From Lanius collurio (taxonomy: Eukaryota > Chordata > Aves > Passeriformes > Laniidae): DNA of 64,000 nt. Below, one piece after another: positions 13,053-26,800 of the stretch (positions are counted from its first letter, which is position 1; each line of letters starts with the position of its first letter). The DNA is taken from the NCBI GenBank assembly GCA_020086605.1, contig JACBWW010000016.1:10302109-10366108 (forward strand), read 5' to 3'. The notes beneath the pieces were generated by a model. That model did not search any database. It was not told the DNA's origin and saw only the letters and a program-made list of their open reading frames with translations. Made by a program: the position numbers and the translations under genes.

Positions 13053-16000
13053 TTATGTTTATAATTTGCCTTTTCTCTGTTATTCTAGTTATTTTATTTC
13101 ATTAAGGGGAAATCATAAATAAAATACACGATCTTTTTTATAGGAAGATGCCTGTAATAGTCTACCCTTACAGTCCAAATCACCACACCTCCTAATGGTA
13201 GCACTATTGTGTCTAAGTTATCTGTACTGTACATGTGGTTTACATTTTCTTCTGGTTTCATTGAACATTTCTACAAGACTCATTTTAATACATTGAGAAA
13301 TGGATGTTCTGTAAATGTTTATCATTAATGTACCAAATGCACTAACTATAAAATGATTAAACTAAACAACATTTTGTAGGATGACAGTCAGTCAAGCCCC
13401 GAAATGCTGACAATTAAGAGATCTAGTGACCAGAATTCTTTTTGACTCTGTCACACAAAATAATTGGTAAGTGTTATGCCTTCATGCTTGTAGAGGAAAT
13501 TATATGAGGGGGAAGAAAACCCAACAGGTACAGGGTCAGTAATAGCAACCTCACAGAAATACTGTAACACTGCTGGCATTAATAATTAAATGTACAAGAA
13601 ATCTCAATAAATATTAAGTTATTTGCTAAAGAAACCTATGCCAATATCCTTTTGCATGTGTGTGAAGACAAACTGATTTGTATCAGAGAAATGGGAAATC
13701 TGTTTTAGTCAATCTTGCTTTTTTTCTACTCAGAGCTGTAGAATTATAAAGCACAAATCTGCTTAAGTTGGGCTTTTTTACATTTATAAAGGGCCACACT
13801 TGATTTAGCAATACTATTTTTATGTGTAATGACATGGAATCATTTATTATACATTCTGCTAATCTTCAGACTTACATTTTGACAGGATTAGGAATTTATA
13901 CAATATGTAGACTTTAGGATGCACATTAAGACCGAGGCTCTTCAATATATTTGGTTTTTTGCAAGCTGAGACTGAGTATGTGAAAAAATAATTTTGTGTT
14001 TCCTGCTCTCTGAACAACAAACCACAGTAATCCTTCTGATGGTAATCATATTATTTTCTGTTTAAGATTACATTTTGTTTGTACATTTATAGTGTCACTT
14101 GAAACAAAATCCAGCAGGTTTTCTTCTTAGGTATCTTTTAAGAGAAGTGAATATTTTAAGAAAATGACATAGAAACTGAGTTTTCTAAAAGGTACTTACT
14201 TCTCAGTATGTATTTTATAAATATTTAAATGAAAGATGATCAGAAATGTATAAATAATTGTGTTAACACTTTAGGAATCATTACTGTGTTCTATAGCTCA
14301 GTAATAAATAGATTTACATACTGAGGGGATTAAAGAACCTAGATTTGGTGAATGCAGAAGCTGATTGTTTTTTTCTTTTTCCTATACAGCAAGCTGCGCT
14401 GCTGTTTTTGATACACAGACTTGTTAAATGTGATATTCTCATTTACAGAAGGTACATAATGATAATTGAAAAAAAATAATGCAGAAATTTACAACAGATT
14501 ATTTTCAGTCTTAGAGAAACTTATTATTCATTTGCATGAGAATGGCAATTCAGTGTGGCAATAGAAAGCTTCAACTGCATCTCTGCACTTTATTGCCTTA
14601 GGTTTGCAAACTGCTTTAACAGCCATCAGCCAAGAAATGTACATGTCATCTGCAAATCACAAATCACAGATCTTGACTCGAGTGATTGCACAGGGAGAAG
14701 TGCTGAAGGGTTCATAGTGGCCAGAACAAGACTTAAAAGTGATGTGAAATAGGGAGCAAAAAGGGCTGCAATTGCCTTGGAGCCTAAAATAGACTGAGCT
14801 TCAATGCCATGGAAAAAATCACCAGCTTCTCCATCATTTCTTTAAAGGTCAGAATTTTTGTAGGTGGATTGGGAGCGCAGTGGATTGCAGATGCGTTTAA
14901 CAGCAGGGTATTTTCCGCTGCCATGACCAGTTAAGGAAGATTTTCAAAAACACATCTGCTGGTAAACAGTTTGGCCCTACTCTGGGTCATCTGCCTTATC
15001 TGTGCTCATTGCTGCATGAATTCTTACCTGGATGAAGTCCCAAACCTCACATCAGTCAAAGTTAGGCTTTCAGTACAGTCCATTACATTTTTTAGAGAGG
15101 TAACTCCGTGGCTTTTGGTTGGTTTTATGATGCAGGTCTGCTTCTTCACAAATGTATGAAGCACACTGGCAGCAGAGACAAGGCCTGCTCCTTCCCACTT
15201 CCTGTTCACATTTCACTCATCAGCAGGCAGAGCACATCATGAAAGAATAAATGAAGGGAAAACAGATAACTTAAAGAATAACAAGGACGAAGAGAGAATT
15301 TCTCTGTGCTGCAAAACGAGGCTGCATTCCAATATCATTTTGCATCATTTCAGAAAACTAATATTATTCAGAAATTGATTTAAGAGGAATTCAAACACAA
15401 ATTGCCTACAAACCGATGTGGAAAGCAGTAAATCTATTTTCCTTTTCAATCTCTCCCACTCTGCAGGTGACTAAATGCCCTTGGTTTAAGATTTCTCTTT
15501 CTCCAGTCTGTTGTTAAGAGAATCTGAAATTCTGTTTGGAACTGGAGAGGTTAAAATATAATCCTCTTTATTAAATGGATGAACCAAAACACAATTAAAT
15601 AGACAAAGATCTTTGCAGGCTGGGTTTTATGCTGGAGAGTGTCTACACTTTACACATATTTGTATGATACTTAAATATCTCTAAGTAATTTAACTTTTCT
15701 AAATGTTTATTAGTCCATGGTGAGCGCACTGGATCCTCTTCTGGGATCAAGATATGAATTTATAAGAAGTGTAAAGTATTTAGATAGTTTCAAACATATT
15801 TCAGAGCACTTGTAACATCTGGGGAATGATTTCTACTTGGCTATTCTACTGTTAACTTCAGAGAGAAATATAAGCAGTTTAACCAGCTGAGATTCTGTGT
15901 ACCAGGAACAGCTGAGCCTGTTGCCTAATGGTTGTTATGAAGAGGGTGTTGTTTCCTTGAAGTGCCTTCCCTCCCAGCTCGACCTCTGCCACCCAAATCA

Positions 16001-17935
16001 TGCTAGACAGAAACAAGCTTCTAAATTTCTGTAAAATAGAGAAAATCTCCACCAAAAGTACATGCCATGGGAAGAAATAAAAATTCTTCCTGACATATTT
16101 TCCCGTGACCTGAGACATTGGAAGAGTCTCAGAAAGCAAAATTAACTAGGCAGTGAAAAGATAACAGCACTCTTAATGAAATCCTCTGCCTTGGTCATGA
16201 AAAGACATTTTGCTGTGGTAGCCTACATCTGTGCAACCACTACATCTAATTCAGGAGGCTTGCAGTTATGTCTTCCAAAATAGCTCTCATAGTGCATCTG
16301 AAAGATTTGTCTGCATATTTATTATTTGAAGGTTATGCTGCTCACCCTTTGGACTTGAATTTGCAGTTTAAAAAGAACAATGCTATATTTTTGTTCAGTT
16401 TTTATCTCACCTTGTGTTAACCTCCAGTGGTAACTGCTTTTCCTACAGCCCATCACGAGGTGGCTTGCAACACCAATCAAAGACAACAGGTACCTCACAG
16501 GACCAAGCATTAGTTTTTTAACATAATCTGGAGAAAAAGTAGAGGAAAGGGAGAAGGTGAAGACACCAGAGTCCATAGCCATTGGTACTTCAGCATTTAA
16601 TAGGAAACTGAATTGCAACTGACTGAAGCCTTCATCTCTATGATACATCCCAGTTCTGCAGCTAAACCTGACTTTCCGAGTTCCTTGCCAGTATTAAGTG
16701 TCCTGCATTTTTTAACAGATGCTGCTGCCACACTGAGGAAGAGCTGTGATTGTACATTAATATGTTGTCTCCTTTGTTTTTTCTTACCCAACCTAAAGAG
16801 ATTTTATTCCTCTTTTTTAAATGTGGCTGATTTTCAGTCTTCTTAACAGAAAAATACAAAATTTTGTTGCTTCTGCTTTTTTACTAAAGCTATTTGTGAG
16901 GGGCATAAACCCATAAGCCAAAGATGACTTTTTCCCCTCACTCTTAACTGAGGCAAATCTCCTTTGCTTTATCTGGCCATACTCAACAGCTCTTCTCCAC
17001 TGAGTTGTCATGAGTCCTGAGGGGAGCACACAGGCTGTTTGGTGAGGAGGGAAAAGAACTAATGCTCTCCTTGTAGAGGCAGTTATCTTCACATGCTCTG
17101 GTTGTGATACGGGCCTCTGCTGCACAGAAAGTTCTCTGCACCTGTACAGGGAAGCAGGAACAGAGAACAGAGAATTGCATGAGCTGAAAACACTGAAGAG
17201 ATGATCAGAAATGTCACAGACATGGCACAAGAAATAGAAGTAGGGATGACTGCATCCTAAAAAATTAATGGGACTGATGAGCCCTCAATGGCATAGGAAA
17301 GTGGGAACACTGGTTTCAACTAACAGCCAGTGACTGACCACAGTCTGGTCACTGTGAAGACTTCCCAAAACTCTTAGAGTTCAGAGTATTGCCACATGTA
17401 TTTTCCAATTCAATCAAATGGCTTTTTGAGGAGAGAATAATACAGTGTGAAATCAGTCCCAGCACAATTCAGATTTGATGGCATTTCTGAACCTTTGCTT
17501 TTCTTCTCTCTCTCTTTCTCAGCATCCCCCTGGCCCAGTCAAACAATTTCCCCTCAAGCTTTGCTAACAAGGGAAAGCAGTTAATTTCATTATTTCTTGT
17601 TCCTGGTTTAAACTAGATGGTTCCAAAGGGATAACGGTACCAGTACCATTATCAATTGGTGACTCCTCTGTGCTTGAAGGACAGCATTTAGGGGGGCAAC
17701 CCATAAGAAAGTCTGTCCTTACTGGGAAAAACAGATGAAATATCTAAGTTTGCTGTTCTTTACTTCTTTCCCTTCCAACAATTATCTAAGGCAGCTACTG
17801 AGACCTAACTACTAAGGATCCATGCAAATATCTACTGTGCTTGTCTGATCAATGATTCAATAGGCAAAGAGGGGCCTTTTTTCCATGCTCATCTTTGATT
17901 TCTGCACAGAACTATGCTAAGCTTGTGTTTCTCAG
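13053..17935. other. Non-coding stretch
   Basis: No gene is supported. Open frames are at most 137 codons (16817-17230, minus) and none resembles a known family. The sub-region 14525-14830 contains an octamer site ATTTGCAT at 14530-14537 and little low complexity. It reads like unique, possibly conserved DNA, which is a guess. I recognise no mobile element before the hAT remnant begins near 17936. Confidence 0.6.
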
Positions 17936-18710
17936 ATGAAAGCAAGTGGTACAGTTTATGCTAAAATGACAAAACAATTTGAAAGCGAATGTGTATAACG
18001 GAGAGAAGAACTTAAGCGCATGGTTGACATTATTACGTTTATTTCTCAGTGAGACCTGTCTTTTCATGACACTAATCAAAAAACTGGGTCACCTCACAAT
18101 GGTAATTTCCTAGGAATCTTGAAATTCATGAGTCAATTTGATCCCTTTTTAGCTGAACATTCACTAAGCACAGTGAGGCTGGTGGAGCTCAGCTAGCTCA
18201 TCAGACTTGTCATCGACTATATGTGAAGAGTTTATATCCTTAATGGGATCAAAGGTTTTATCAGTGATCCTTCGTAAATGTAAACAGATGAAATATTTTT
18301 CTATCAGCATTGATTCCACACCTGACATTTCTTCTGTTGATCAGTTAATGGTTATTGTCCATTATCAAATCAGAGACAAGGAAGGTTTATTACTTTCTTA
18401 ACAACCAAGAACCATGCCGAAGAACACCCCCTACCCTCCCCCTGTTTGAATCCATCTTGCTACAACTGAATATTAATATCATTTGCCATTGCCAAGGACA
18501 GATTTAATGTGATGCTAGTCTGGACATCATGAGGAACTTTTCAAAATATTGCATGGTGCTTTAAAATGCAGATCTCCCTTTAAAGTCAAATAGAAGTCAG
18601 CCAGCTAAAATCCTAGCCATCCTTCAGAAATTTAGGACTAGAAAGGTCTCCAGACAAGGATTTGTGAAATTAAATCATCGGCAGGGAGTGCCACGCACTT
18701 AGCCTTTTTT
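17936..18710 (+). pseudogene. Decayed hAT-type transposase-like gene (DUF4371 / ZMYM1-like)
   Basis: This is a broken remnant of a hAT-superfamily transposase-like protein with a DUF4371 region, of the kind also found in ZMYM1-like proteins. In one frame from 17936, translation runs through QFESE, an in-frame stop, ELKRMVDII, a second stop, and then SPHNGNFLGILKFMSQFDPF at 18089-18148. That string matches the family's G-S-P-x-N-G-N-F-L-G ... F-D-P-F-L block. The reading frame shifts between 18148 and 18207. It resumes with SSTICEEFISLMGSKVL and KYFSISIDSTPDISSVDQL (18291-18347), which is the family's conserved I-D-x-T-P-D-I-S-x-V-D-Q-L motif and includes an acidic residue of the transposase core. 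A stop follows at 18402. Weaker echoes continue: CHCQGQ...DAS near 18490-18530 (the family's C-R-G-Q-S-Y-D region) and ATHLAF near 18690. Two stops, at least one frameshift and missing N- and C-terminal parts rule out function. No terminal inverted repeats are seen, so it could be a transposon copy or a pseudogene of a domesticated relative. Confidence 0.82.
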
Positions 18711-21700
18711 TGTCAACACCAAATTATGCTCCTCTTTAGTGTCTTTTAGTGTTAACTCTGAATATCCCCCAGCAGATCTGTGCAACTGAGAATATTCCTG
18801 GGAGTATGATACAATTCTGAAACATGCTACAGCTGTCAATGAATTAAGGCTCATCAGATTCTTCAGCTGTGCAATATTACCCTTGTTTGGCATAAGGAGG
18901 AACAAAGTGATGAAAGTGACTTGTCTATAGTATTACAAAATTATAGTAATGCAGAAGAACAATCCCATTTCAGTGAATTATTTTTAGGGGAGGGGATAAA
19001 TCTTACATAAAGAACCAGTTCCAGAAAGAAATCATACTGTAGTGAGATATTGTTAAATTGCAATAAAAAGGAAATAAATATTTCAAACCCTATAAAAAAC
19101 AAAGAAAAATATTTTAAGTCAGACAGAATTTTTCATCAACATCAAGTGAAGAATTTTCTTATGAAATTTTGATTCATCAAAAATAAAAACTACATCACTC
19201 TGAACTGCATAAATTACCTGCTGCAAGAGTGACCAAACCTGGAAACATGGCAAACAATAGAAATTTAGAAAGAAGAAAGGACATTTCAACCTAGATAGAA
19301 TCAGACCAGTTTCTCCGGGCAGAGCATGAGTAACTCAGTCAGGTTCACGCGAGTCAGTCATAGCCACAAATGTAGAAGTGAGCCTCTGGGCTTAATATGC
19401 AATAGGGAGTTGATCCCTTGTCCCTAAATCAGCATCAGCATTGACAGCTGGATCATCAGGAGTGTATCTGCACAGCACAGAGCAGGCTGTAGAGACACAC
19501 TGCAAGAGCACTGACCCAGGACTGGGATGGTATCAGGTGAATCTCTCAGCTGACTGGGACAGCCTCCTTGGGCTGGGCAGAGTAAGAGCCATCCAGAGAC
19601 ACTGGGCCTGCAGCAAAAGCCATTCAGAGCTAGCTGGTGGCCCTCTGACCAGGAGGGTGTTTGGACGTCTGGACCTTTCCTGCAGAAATTAACACCAATC
19701 CTTTGGATTGTATTCTACAGTTTGTGAGTCCTGTCATCGCTGGGCTGATGCACAGAAGAGAAAAATAAAACATAAATCCAAATGAGGCTGAGATCAACAT
19801 ATTATTAGTGATCAAATGATCATTGTTACATTTGAATTCAGAGGAAGTTAACACTTGTCTCCTAGAGCCAATGTAAAGAAAGTAGCTCTCCCCAAAATCT
19901 CCTCTACTAATGGTCTGACTGTATAAGCACTGACTGCACATACTGATGACCAATACCTCTGACATGGGGAGTATTTCCCCATTTGATGAATAGACATAGA
20001 CCACTGAAGGAATGGGTCTCAGTACTGAAAACCCCTCAGAGCAGACTCTGCATTCTTCCTCAGGCACAGTGCATCCTGATGGTTTTATGCATTAATATGA
20101 ATATACAAGGAGAAAGATTCCATGCTTCATCTTACCAGGTTGTTAACTGAACATACATATCACCAATTCATCTTTAACAAGTGTCCTTCTGATTCAATGC
20201 TTTGGAACTAAAAGCCATAACCCAAAAATCTTAAATGAACAATGTTTTTCTCACTTCTGCCTTGTAGATAATATATAAAAACAAACAAACAAAAAAAGCC
20301 TTGAAATGCTCGTGCTACACAACTCCAGCATGTGACCTGTCCATTGAAATTATGGTGTCCGTGATTAGAAGATGGGAAATTTCAATTCATACTTAAGGCC
20401 CATTTTCAAAACAGCAAAACTTAATTCAGAGTTTCACTGGGGAATCTTTTTAGTAAGAAGTTACTGTATATGGAAACCTGTCCTGTTTTCCTTCCCCTCC
20501 CACTAAGTACACTAAAATGTGAGGAAGCGACACTCTTTGCTTGCTTTCGTTCTGGCCCCATGTTTGTCTATTCCAGCAAACTCATTCTGAGGTGGTGGCC
20601 ACTGCCTTCTCCCTTGACTGCCACTTTTACTCCCTTCTGAATCCATCTGCTGAAAAGGCATGCTGATCCAGTCACCTGCACAGAGAGCACTCCAGACTCT
20701 ATATACACTCAGTATGGAAGAGATTGATGGGAGCACAGGTCATAAAAGTGCTCTAGCCCATTTCTCTGTGAGGTTTATTACACTGCCATATTTCAGTGGC
20801 ATGTTTCTCTTACAGTTTTTCTGATTGTAAAAGTCTTAAGTGATAAGGAATTATTTCATTATGCTCAAAAGTGGCTCTGGCTTTGATGAAGTCACTGCTT
20901 ATATGCACTGCCTAGTTCTGATGACTACTTTTCAAGAAGAGCATCAAAAAGTTTGAAATTTTTCTCTTTCCTTAAAGGAGGAAAATATAATTTTTATTGA
21001 TACACTTCTGGATCACACCATATTTATGTGGAGTTATTAAAAATCTATCAGATGCTGGCAATGATCTAGAAAAAAATTATTTTCAAAATACAGATCTCTA
21101 ATGGCAGAAGTTATAACAAAATCTAGTACCCAGGAAAAAGCAGATGAATTCTGTTTTGGAAAAAGGTGCATATTTCAAACATTGAAGGACAATAGTTTAC
21201 CATTGTGTTCTAAGTTATGATGTTTTTGTCACTGAGTCATTTTTTGGTCAAAACCAAATCTTTTCCTTTTTTTTTTCCTTTTCAAAACTGTGCTAACAGA
21301 GGGGTAGCTCAGCAGATATTTCATTAGAATAATTCATCCAACCTACAACTCATTTTGGCTGTCTTCTTTTTCCAAGGATGGACTTACTTGTGCACTTGTG
21401 CTATGCACAGATAAACAAGGTCTTCTGATAAACTCTCTTTTCACTGTGCATTCAGACTACAGTTGATCTTCTGACAGATTGGCTGTAATGGCTTTTTTTT
21501 CTGGGAAAGGGACAGACCACACTGTCACCCTTTGTGACTGGACTGATAGGTCCTTACAGCTCTGTCTCAGGATCACTTGTTCACTCAGGTACAGTGAGTC
21601 AAGGCATTGCTGGGCACCAAAAAATTCAATAGCCATTTTTGGGTAGAAATCTCAGCATTAGAGCATGAGGTGAGGGTCACACTATCTATTCACCTCACAG

Positions 21701-23746
21701 AGATGTTCAAAAATAAATCAATGTTTGTGATTACTCAGACACCAAGTTATTCAAAGATTCATTTTCCTGATTTAAGTTGTTTAATGAATCACAATAAATT
21801 ACAGAATCCAAGAAAAACAGGCAAAACTCCTCACTGAGTAACAAAGGGCTGAAGTTTCACCTGCAGAAGATTATGTCTAACCTTGCAGCAAATATGTTTT
21901 TACCTATCTTTTTACCAGTTCTGCCTTTTCCAAGACATTATTCTTCCACTTTAACCCTTTTCCAAGCTAGGATGAAGCTGTCCTTATATGAGTCAGGGGC
22001 CATGCGGAACACCCACGTTTATGCAGCTATGGAATTCCCACCCAAACACAGAGGTCCCCATTAACAGGAATGCCAGACCCAACCAGCACCGGCAGGCATG
22101 GATTTACCAACTTCCACATCAGAAGAGATAATGGTCATAGCCACTGCTCTGAGTGACAGCAAGCACAACACACTTTTCATCTCACATACCTTATTCCACA
22201 GGGTCACCTCCCAAAAAGCTGAGTTTGGGGATGCAGTAACACAGAACAGGAGGAAGAGTTACCCTGGATGGTCTACTCAGCAGCTGGAAGTGAGGCTCAT
22301 CTCTTGCAATGGCAAAGGTCCATGCAAATGCAGCTCATTTCACAAGAACAGTGCAGATCACTGCCTCACTATAGGACTGAAAAATTTTGTAAAGCTCTTT
22401 GTAATGCTCTGGGGAGTCCCCAGACATGCTTCCTCAGTTGGTATCTCTGTGGTGGCTGGAGAACTGTTAGTTCTGAAGCATCATTTCCTAGTGGTAAAGC
22501 TGCACTGGGGAGTTGAGAGAAAAGCAGTGTAAGGCTGCACACACATAGTGCTCACAGACACAACAGAGCTGATCCCAACACCGAGGAGAAATGACAGAAA
22601 GACTGATATGGGCTGGAGAAGAAGTGCAGAAACTTCACAGAATCTAATAATGAGTCTTGCAACTCTTGGCACTGTGAAGGGAGTGGTAGGGAAGTTGTCT
22701 ACAAGGCTAAGACTGCTGCAAATGGAAGAAGGTGCACCCTTAGCAAAGTGATACCAGAACATCTGAGTTTTGTAATGTAAGCTTTGAGTTCTAGAGGCTT
22801 TCTATGTTAATTTCACTTACCTGTAGTGTCCATGCCCAAAAACCCACCAGTCTTGGGGGAAAAGTGAGGGAAGAGAACTACTGCTATTTCAGTGTTTTCC
22901 CTCTCATCTTGGTTTCCTCAATTTTTTAATTTTGCAATACCCAGTAAGATCTGGAGGTATACCTGCATATACAGAAAAGGATGCAACAAGGGCAAAAAAT
23001 TTGATTAATTGCCTGGTTACATACGTTGAAATCTGCTAAATGAGGAAGAAGTAAGATTAACAGTGTTCTAATTAAAAGAAAGATAGCACATATAACTTTC
23101 AGAAAAGAGCGACAGTAATTTCATTAGAGCACTGAAATAAACATACTGAAAAATCAGTTGACTATTCAACCTACTCTATCAATTTCACATCAGCACTGAC
23201 CTCAATAAATTCTTGCAACTCAACATTATGTTTCTTTTGTGAAGAATAGTCATCACCTCCAGACCTTTTATTTAATGAACTTATTCTTGAAGTAGATAAA
23301 AAAGTACAAAAACATGCTTTCAAAAGGCAAAATAAATACATTGCCAAATTGAGCACTGGAGATTTGATTGCTTCCTAGCTAAGTGCAAGGAAAGAATGTG
23401 ATTTACCAGGAAGTCAATAATTCCAGAAATAAACTCCCAGAGAAAACTTTAAAAAAAAAATTTAAAAAAGCATATGCAAATAGACATGTCTATATTGGCA
23501 CAGCATTCCACTTCAGACAAACATCTGACAGCAAGCAAAATAGTTTCATCCATAGCTCTCTGCTTTGAATATTGAGCTGCAAATCATTGAAGAATATTTT
23601 CCTTCTTTCTGTCATAAGATTTCCAATTCTTTGATTGAGCTGGGCAAAAACTATTGCCAGAGAGGACTCCCCACTCACACTGTTTCTTTTTTTTTCCTAT
23701 TTTCTTTTTCTCTTTTCAGTTGAAATCCCATTGTGTGGATAACATT
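18711..23746. other. Non-coding stretch
   Basis: I can support no gene or mobile element here. The first 200 bases might contain more of the hAT remnant, but I could not follow it. A short CAAA repeat sits at 20280-20292. Open frames of up to 145 codons (19630-20067 minus, 22098-22532 plus) show no recognisable domain. A pyrimidine-rich run at about 23683-23718 immediately precedes the A/C-rich tract. Confidence 0.6.
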
Positions 23747-23865
23747 AAAAAAAAACCAACAACCCAAATAAAAACCACAAACCAAACCAACCAACAACCA
23801 AAACAAAAAAAACACCAAAAAACCCAAACCAAACAGAAAAAGAAACCCCAAGCCCTCACAAACAA
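23747..23865. repeat. A/C-only low-complexity tract
   Basis: About 120 bases are almost purely A and C on the plus strand, built from loose CCAA, CAAA and ACCAA words with A-runs. Only a few G and T bases interrupt it. It follows a T/C-rich run at about 23683-23718, which gives a local pyrimidine-to-A/C strand switch. It resembles a decayed simple repeat. The 71-codon open frame across it is a composition artefact. Confidence 0.85.
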
Positions 23866-26800
23866 GTAGGAGTCGTACACCATTTCTTAAAAACTAAACC
23901 ACAGTTTCTCCAACCAGCAACTGGATTGGAATTTGGTTTATATTTTGAATGTAAGCCCAATGCTATGCAAATTCATCTGTCCCTACTTAACCAAAGTTTT
24001 AGAAAACTTTCCTTAATTAAATATGCCACTTTGGTAACACACAGGAGCTTGGTACTGCCTAAGAAACTGACAGGTAAGTGTGACACTGGAACTGGTTTTG
24101 GCCTCGTAACAATACTGGCTTTTCTTTAATTAATTTGTGTCTCACATCAGTATTTGGCTCACTAGCCCATAGTGTAGACAGAGAATCTCAGAATTGATAG
24201 AGAAACACAAAACTGAAGCATTTTGGTTATTTTACCACATAGTCCAATTGAAAACATCTGTGCAATTAGCACACACACACAACACTTACAGATGTGTCTC
24301 TTTTGTCAGCTCTGCAGACTTTTGTGTCAGCTCACTGTCCATAGCTCAGTCATGGCTGCATGGGCAAGATAAAACTCACACTTTCACACAGGGCTTATGC
24401 CAGCTCTGTGTGCTGTGGCCACCACTGGTGTGACACACAGAGTAGATGGGGCCAGAAGAAGCATTTACTGGAACTTCAGAGCCATAAAGATGTTTGGAAG
24501 GTGACTGTCAGATCTTGCATGTGTGTGCGGTGTCAGGAAAAAGTGGGTTGGTGTCAGTCAAATTATCTTGTTCATCAGTCTTTCAGGAAATCTACTGAGA
24601 AGTCTAAAACAAGATGTTGAAAGAGATGGTGTTATTTCTTCTGTGAAATGAGGGGTTGTTTTATGTAGCAAATCTGACAATGAATTTCCAACATGAAAGA
24701 ATCCACTTACTACATCTTAGCTACTTTACTTGATCCAAGGTTTTAGAATAACCTGAGAGTGTCAGTCAGGAAGGAAACAATATGAAAAGACCTGATAAAA
24801 ACTCAGAAGTTCCATCAGGCAAAGTCAAATGAAAACAACCAGAAGGATCGACACATCAAGCTGGCTTTTTCTTTCTTCTCCCATTACCTGCTGCAGCTTT
24901 TTCTCAAACCTGGAGGCCCTAATTTGACAAGGGGAAAAAAAAAAAATCATTGTTGACTCTCAGCTCAGATTTGAAGTTACAGCCCAATCCACGTGCGTTC
25001 ACTACTTCTTCACATACAGAAACTAATTAAGTAAAAAAAGAGCTTTAGAAGAGTTACTTCCTTCTCTTGGACAAAGTAGGAAGGAGGTGGGGATGGCTAT
25101 TTACATCTTTCAGCGTCAAGAATCACACTTTTCAACCCAACTTCTACTTCTCTCTATTGAGTGTGCCCTAAAAGAGTCATCCAGCCAAGGTATCAACATT
25201 TAAGAGGTGTATCATTCCTCTGCAATAAGCAGTTTCATTGGTAGTAATATTTAAATCTTCTCCTCTTCCTGTCAGCTGGCATGACAGTTACAGTGCAGAT
25301 ACAATGATGCTTACAGCCAATGAGAGACCCTAAATATGGAAAATAACTTACCATTTTGACAGATAAAAATAGAGAACTTCCACACAGGATATGATGAAGC
25401 TGCTGGAGATATTGATATAGTGGCACTTAAAATAATGACAGAAGTATCAATAAGAAGCTAAAAAGTCTAATGAAATATGAGCATGAATCTCAAGATGTCC
25501 TGCTCTTCTTTAAATTCCCTATTCTGCAGCATGACAGGTGACAGAATAAAAGGTTGACCACAGTAAGCATATCACCCAGTAGTCCTACCAAGCTCCTTAA
25601 CCACCAGGAGCAATCTCTCTATGTTCCACTTAAGAAGTGGAAGTGATAACCAACATTTAGGCCATTCCTCATTTTACCAAAAGACTCAAGTTTATAAATA
25701 TTTCCTGCCACCATCTAATTAGATTTTGTACTCAAAAAGCTAGTTTCATTTTTATCAGTATAGAAAGAACATTTTAGGAAAACTTCATTGCTGTGCATTT
25801 TCTCTTCGGCTGGGGAAAGAAGGAAACTTTATTTGTCATCACGTACTGATCTTACTGTTCTAAAAATATTTTCACATGAGGACAGAGAGGCACCTGGGGA
25901 AACTTGGTGAAATGAGACAACTTTTCAATTCTTGTAGTGTACTTCACCCACCAGTACAAGGGAAACAGTAATAAATACTCATCAAAGAATGCTCATCTGT
26001 GTTCACATCAACAAATAAAAAATAGCAGTTGCTTTTAACTACTACAGATCTCTGGATGACACTTCAGTTTATTTGCAATCTCTCATGACTGCACTTTCCT
26101 TGCATGTCTTGCATCCCAAACTTCAAGCACGACATGAAAAAATAAAGACAAATGTGCTCTTCTTGCTGGGTTTAGTACCCCCCTCTTCACACCAAACCTC
26201 ACCAGCAACTGCCAAGCAACTTTCAGAGCAAGGTGCTATTCTGCACAAGTGGAGGGTTCTGGACTTGTGGGAGCTCTCATGAATCGCTGCTGGCAGCAAG
26301 CAGGAAAGAGTCAAGACCTTAATAGGGAGATTAAACCACTGGGATTTTGATATATTGTCATAGGACACTGAGGCTCCCTGGCCTGGCTGTATTCTTGTAA
26401 AGAATACAGCTGAAAATAATGTTTGGGTTTGGGGATTTTTTTCAAATACAGTAGTTCTACTGCTTTTACTAAACACTTAAACTTTGTTTCTTGAGGCCAA
26501 AGGTTAATCTTACTTCCAAGATTTCCTTTATATTTGTTATCTTTAGGAAAGTAAAGCAAATGGCAATAAAGACCACTTGCTCAATTCACTGCTTCAGCCA
26601 GCAGGCCTTGATAAATCTGAGTAAAGCCTTAACTAAGTTAACAGCAAAATCTTGGATCAGGGGCTTATACACCTTCTCTTGTTCTTAAACAGTGTGTTTA
26701 ATTTGCAACTTTCCTGTAATCTTCAGAATTATCTGAATTTGACTATTAGAAAGGTTAATGTTTAAAAATTAAAATAACTATTAAATTCAAAAATCCACAA

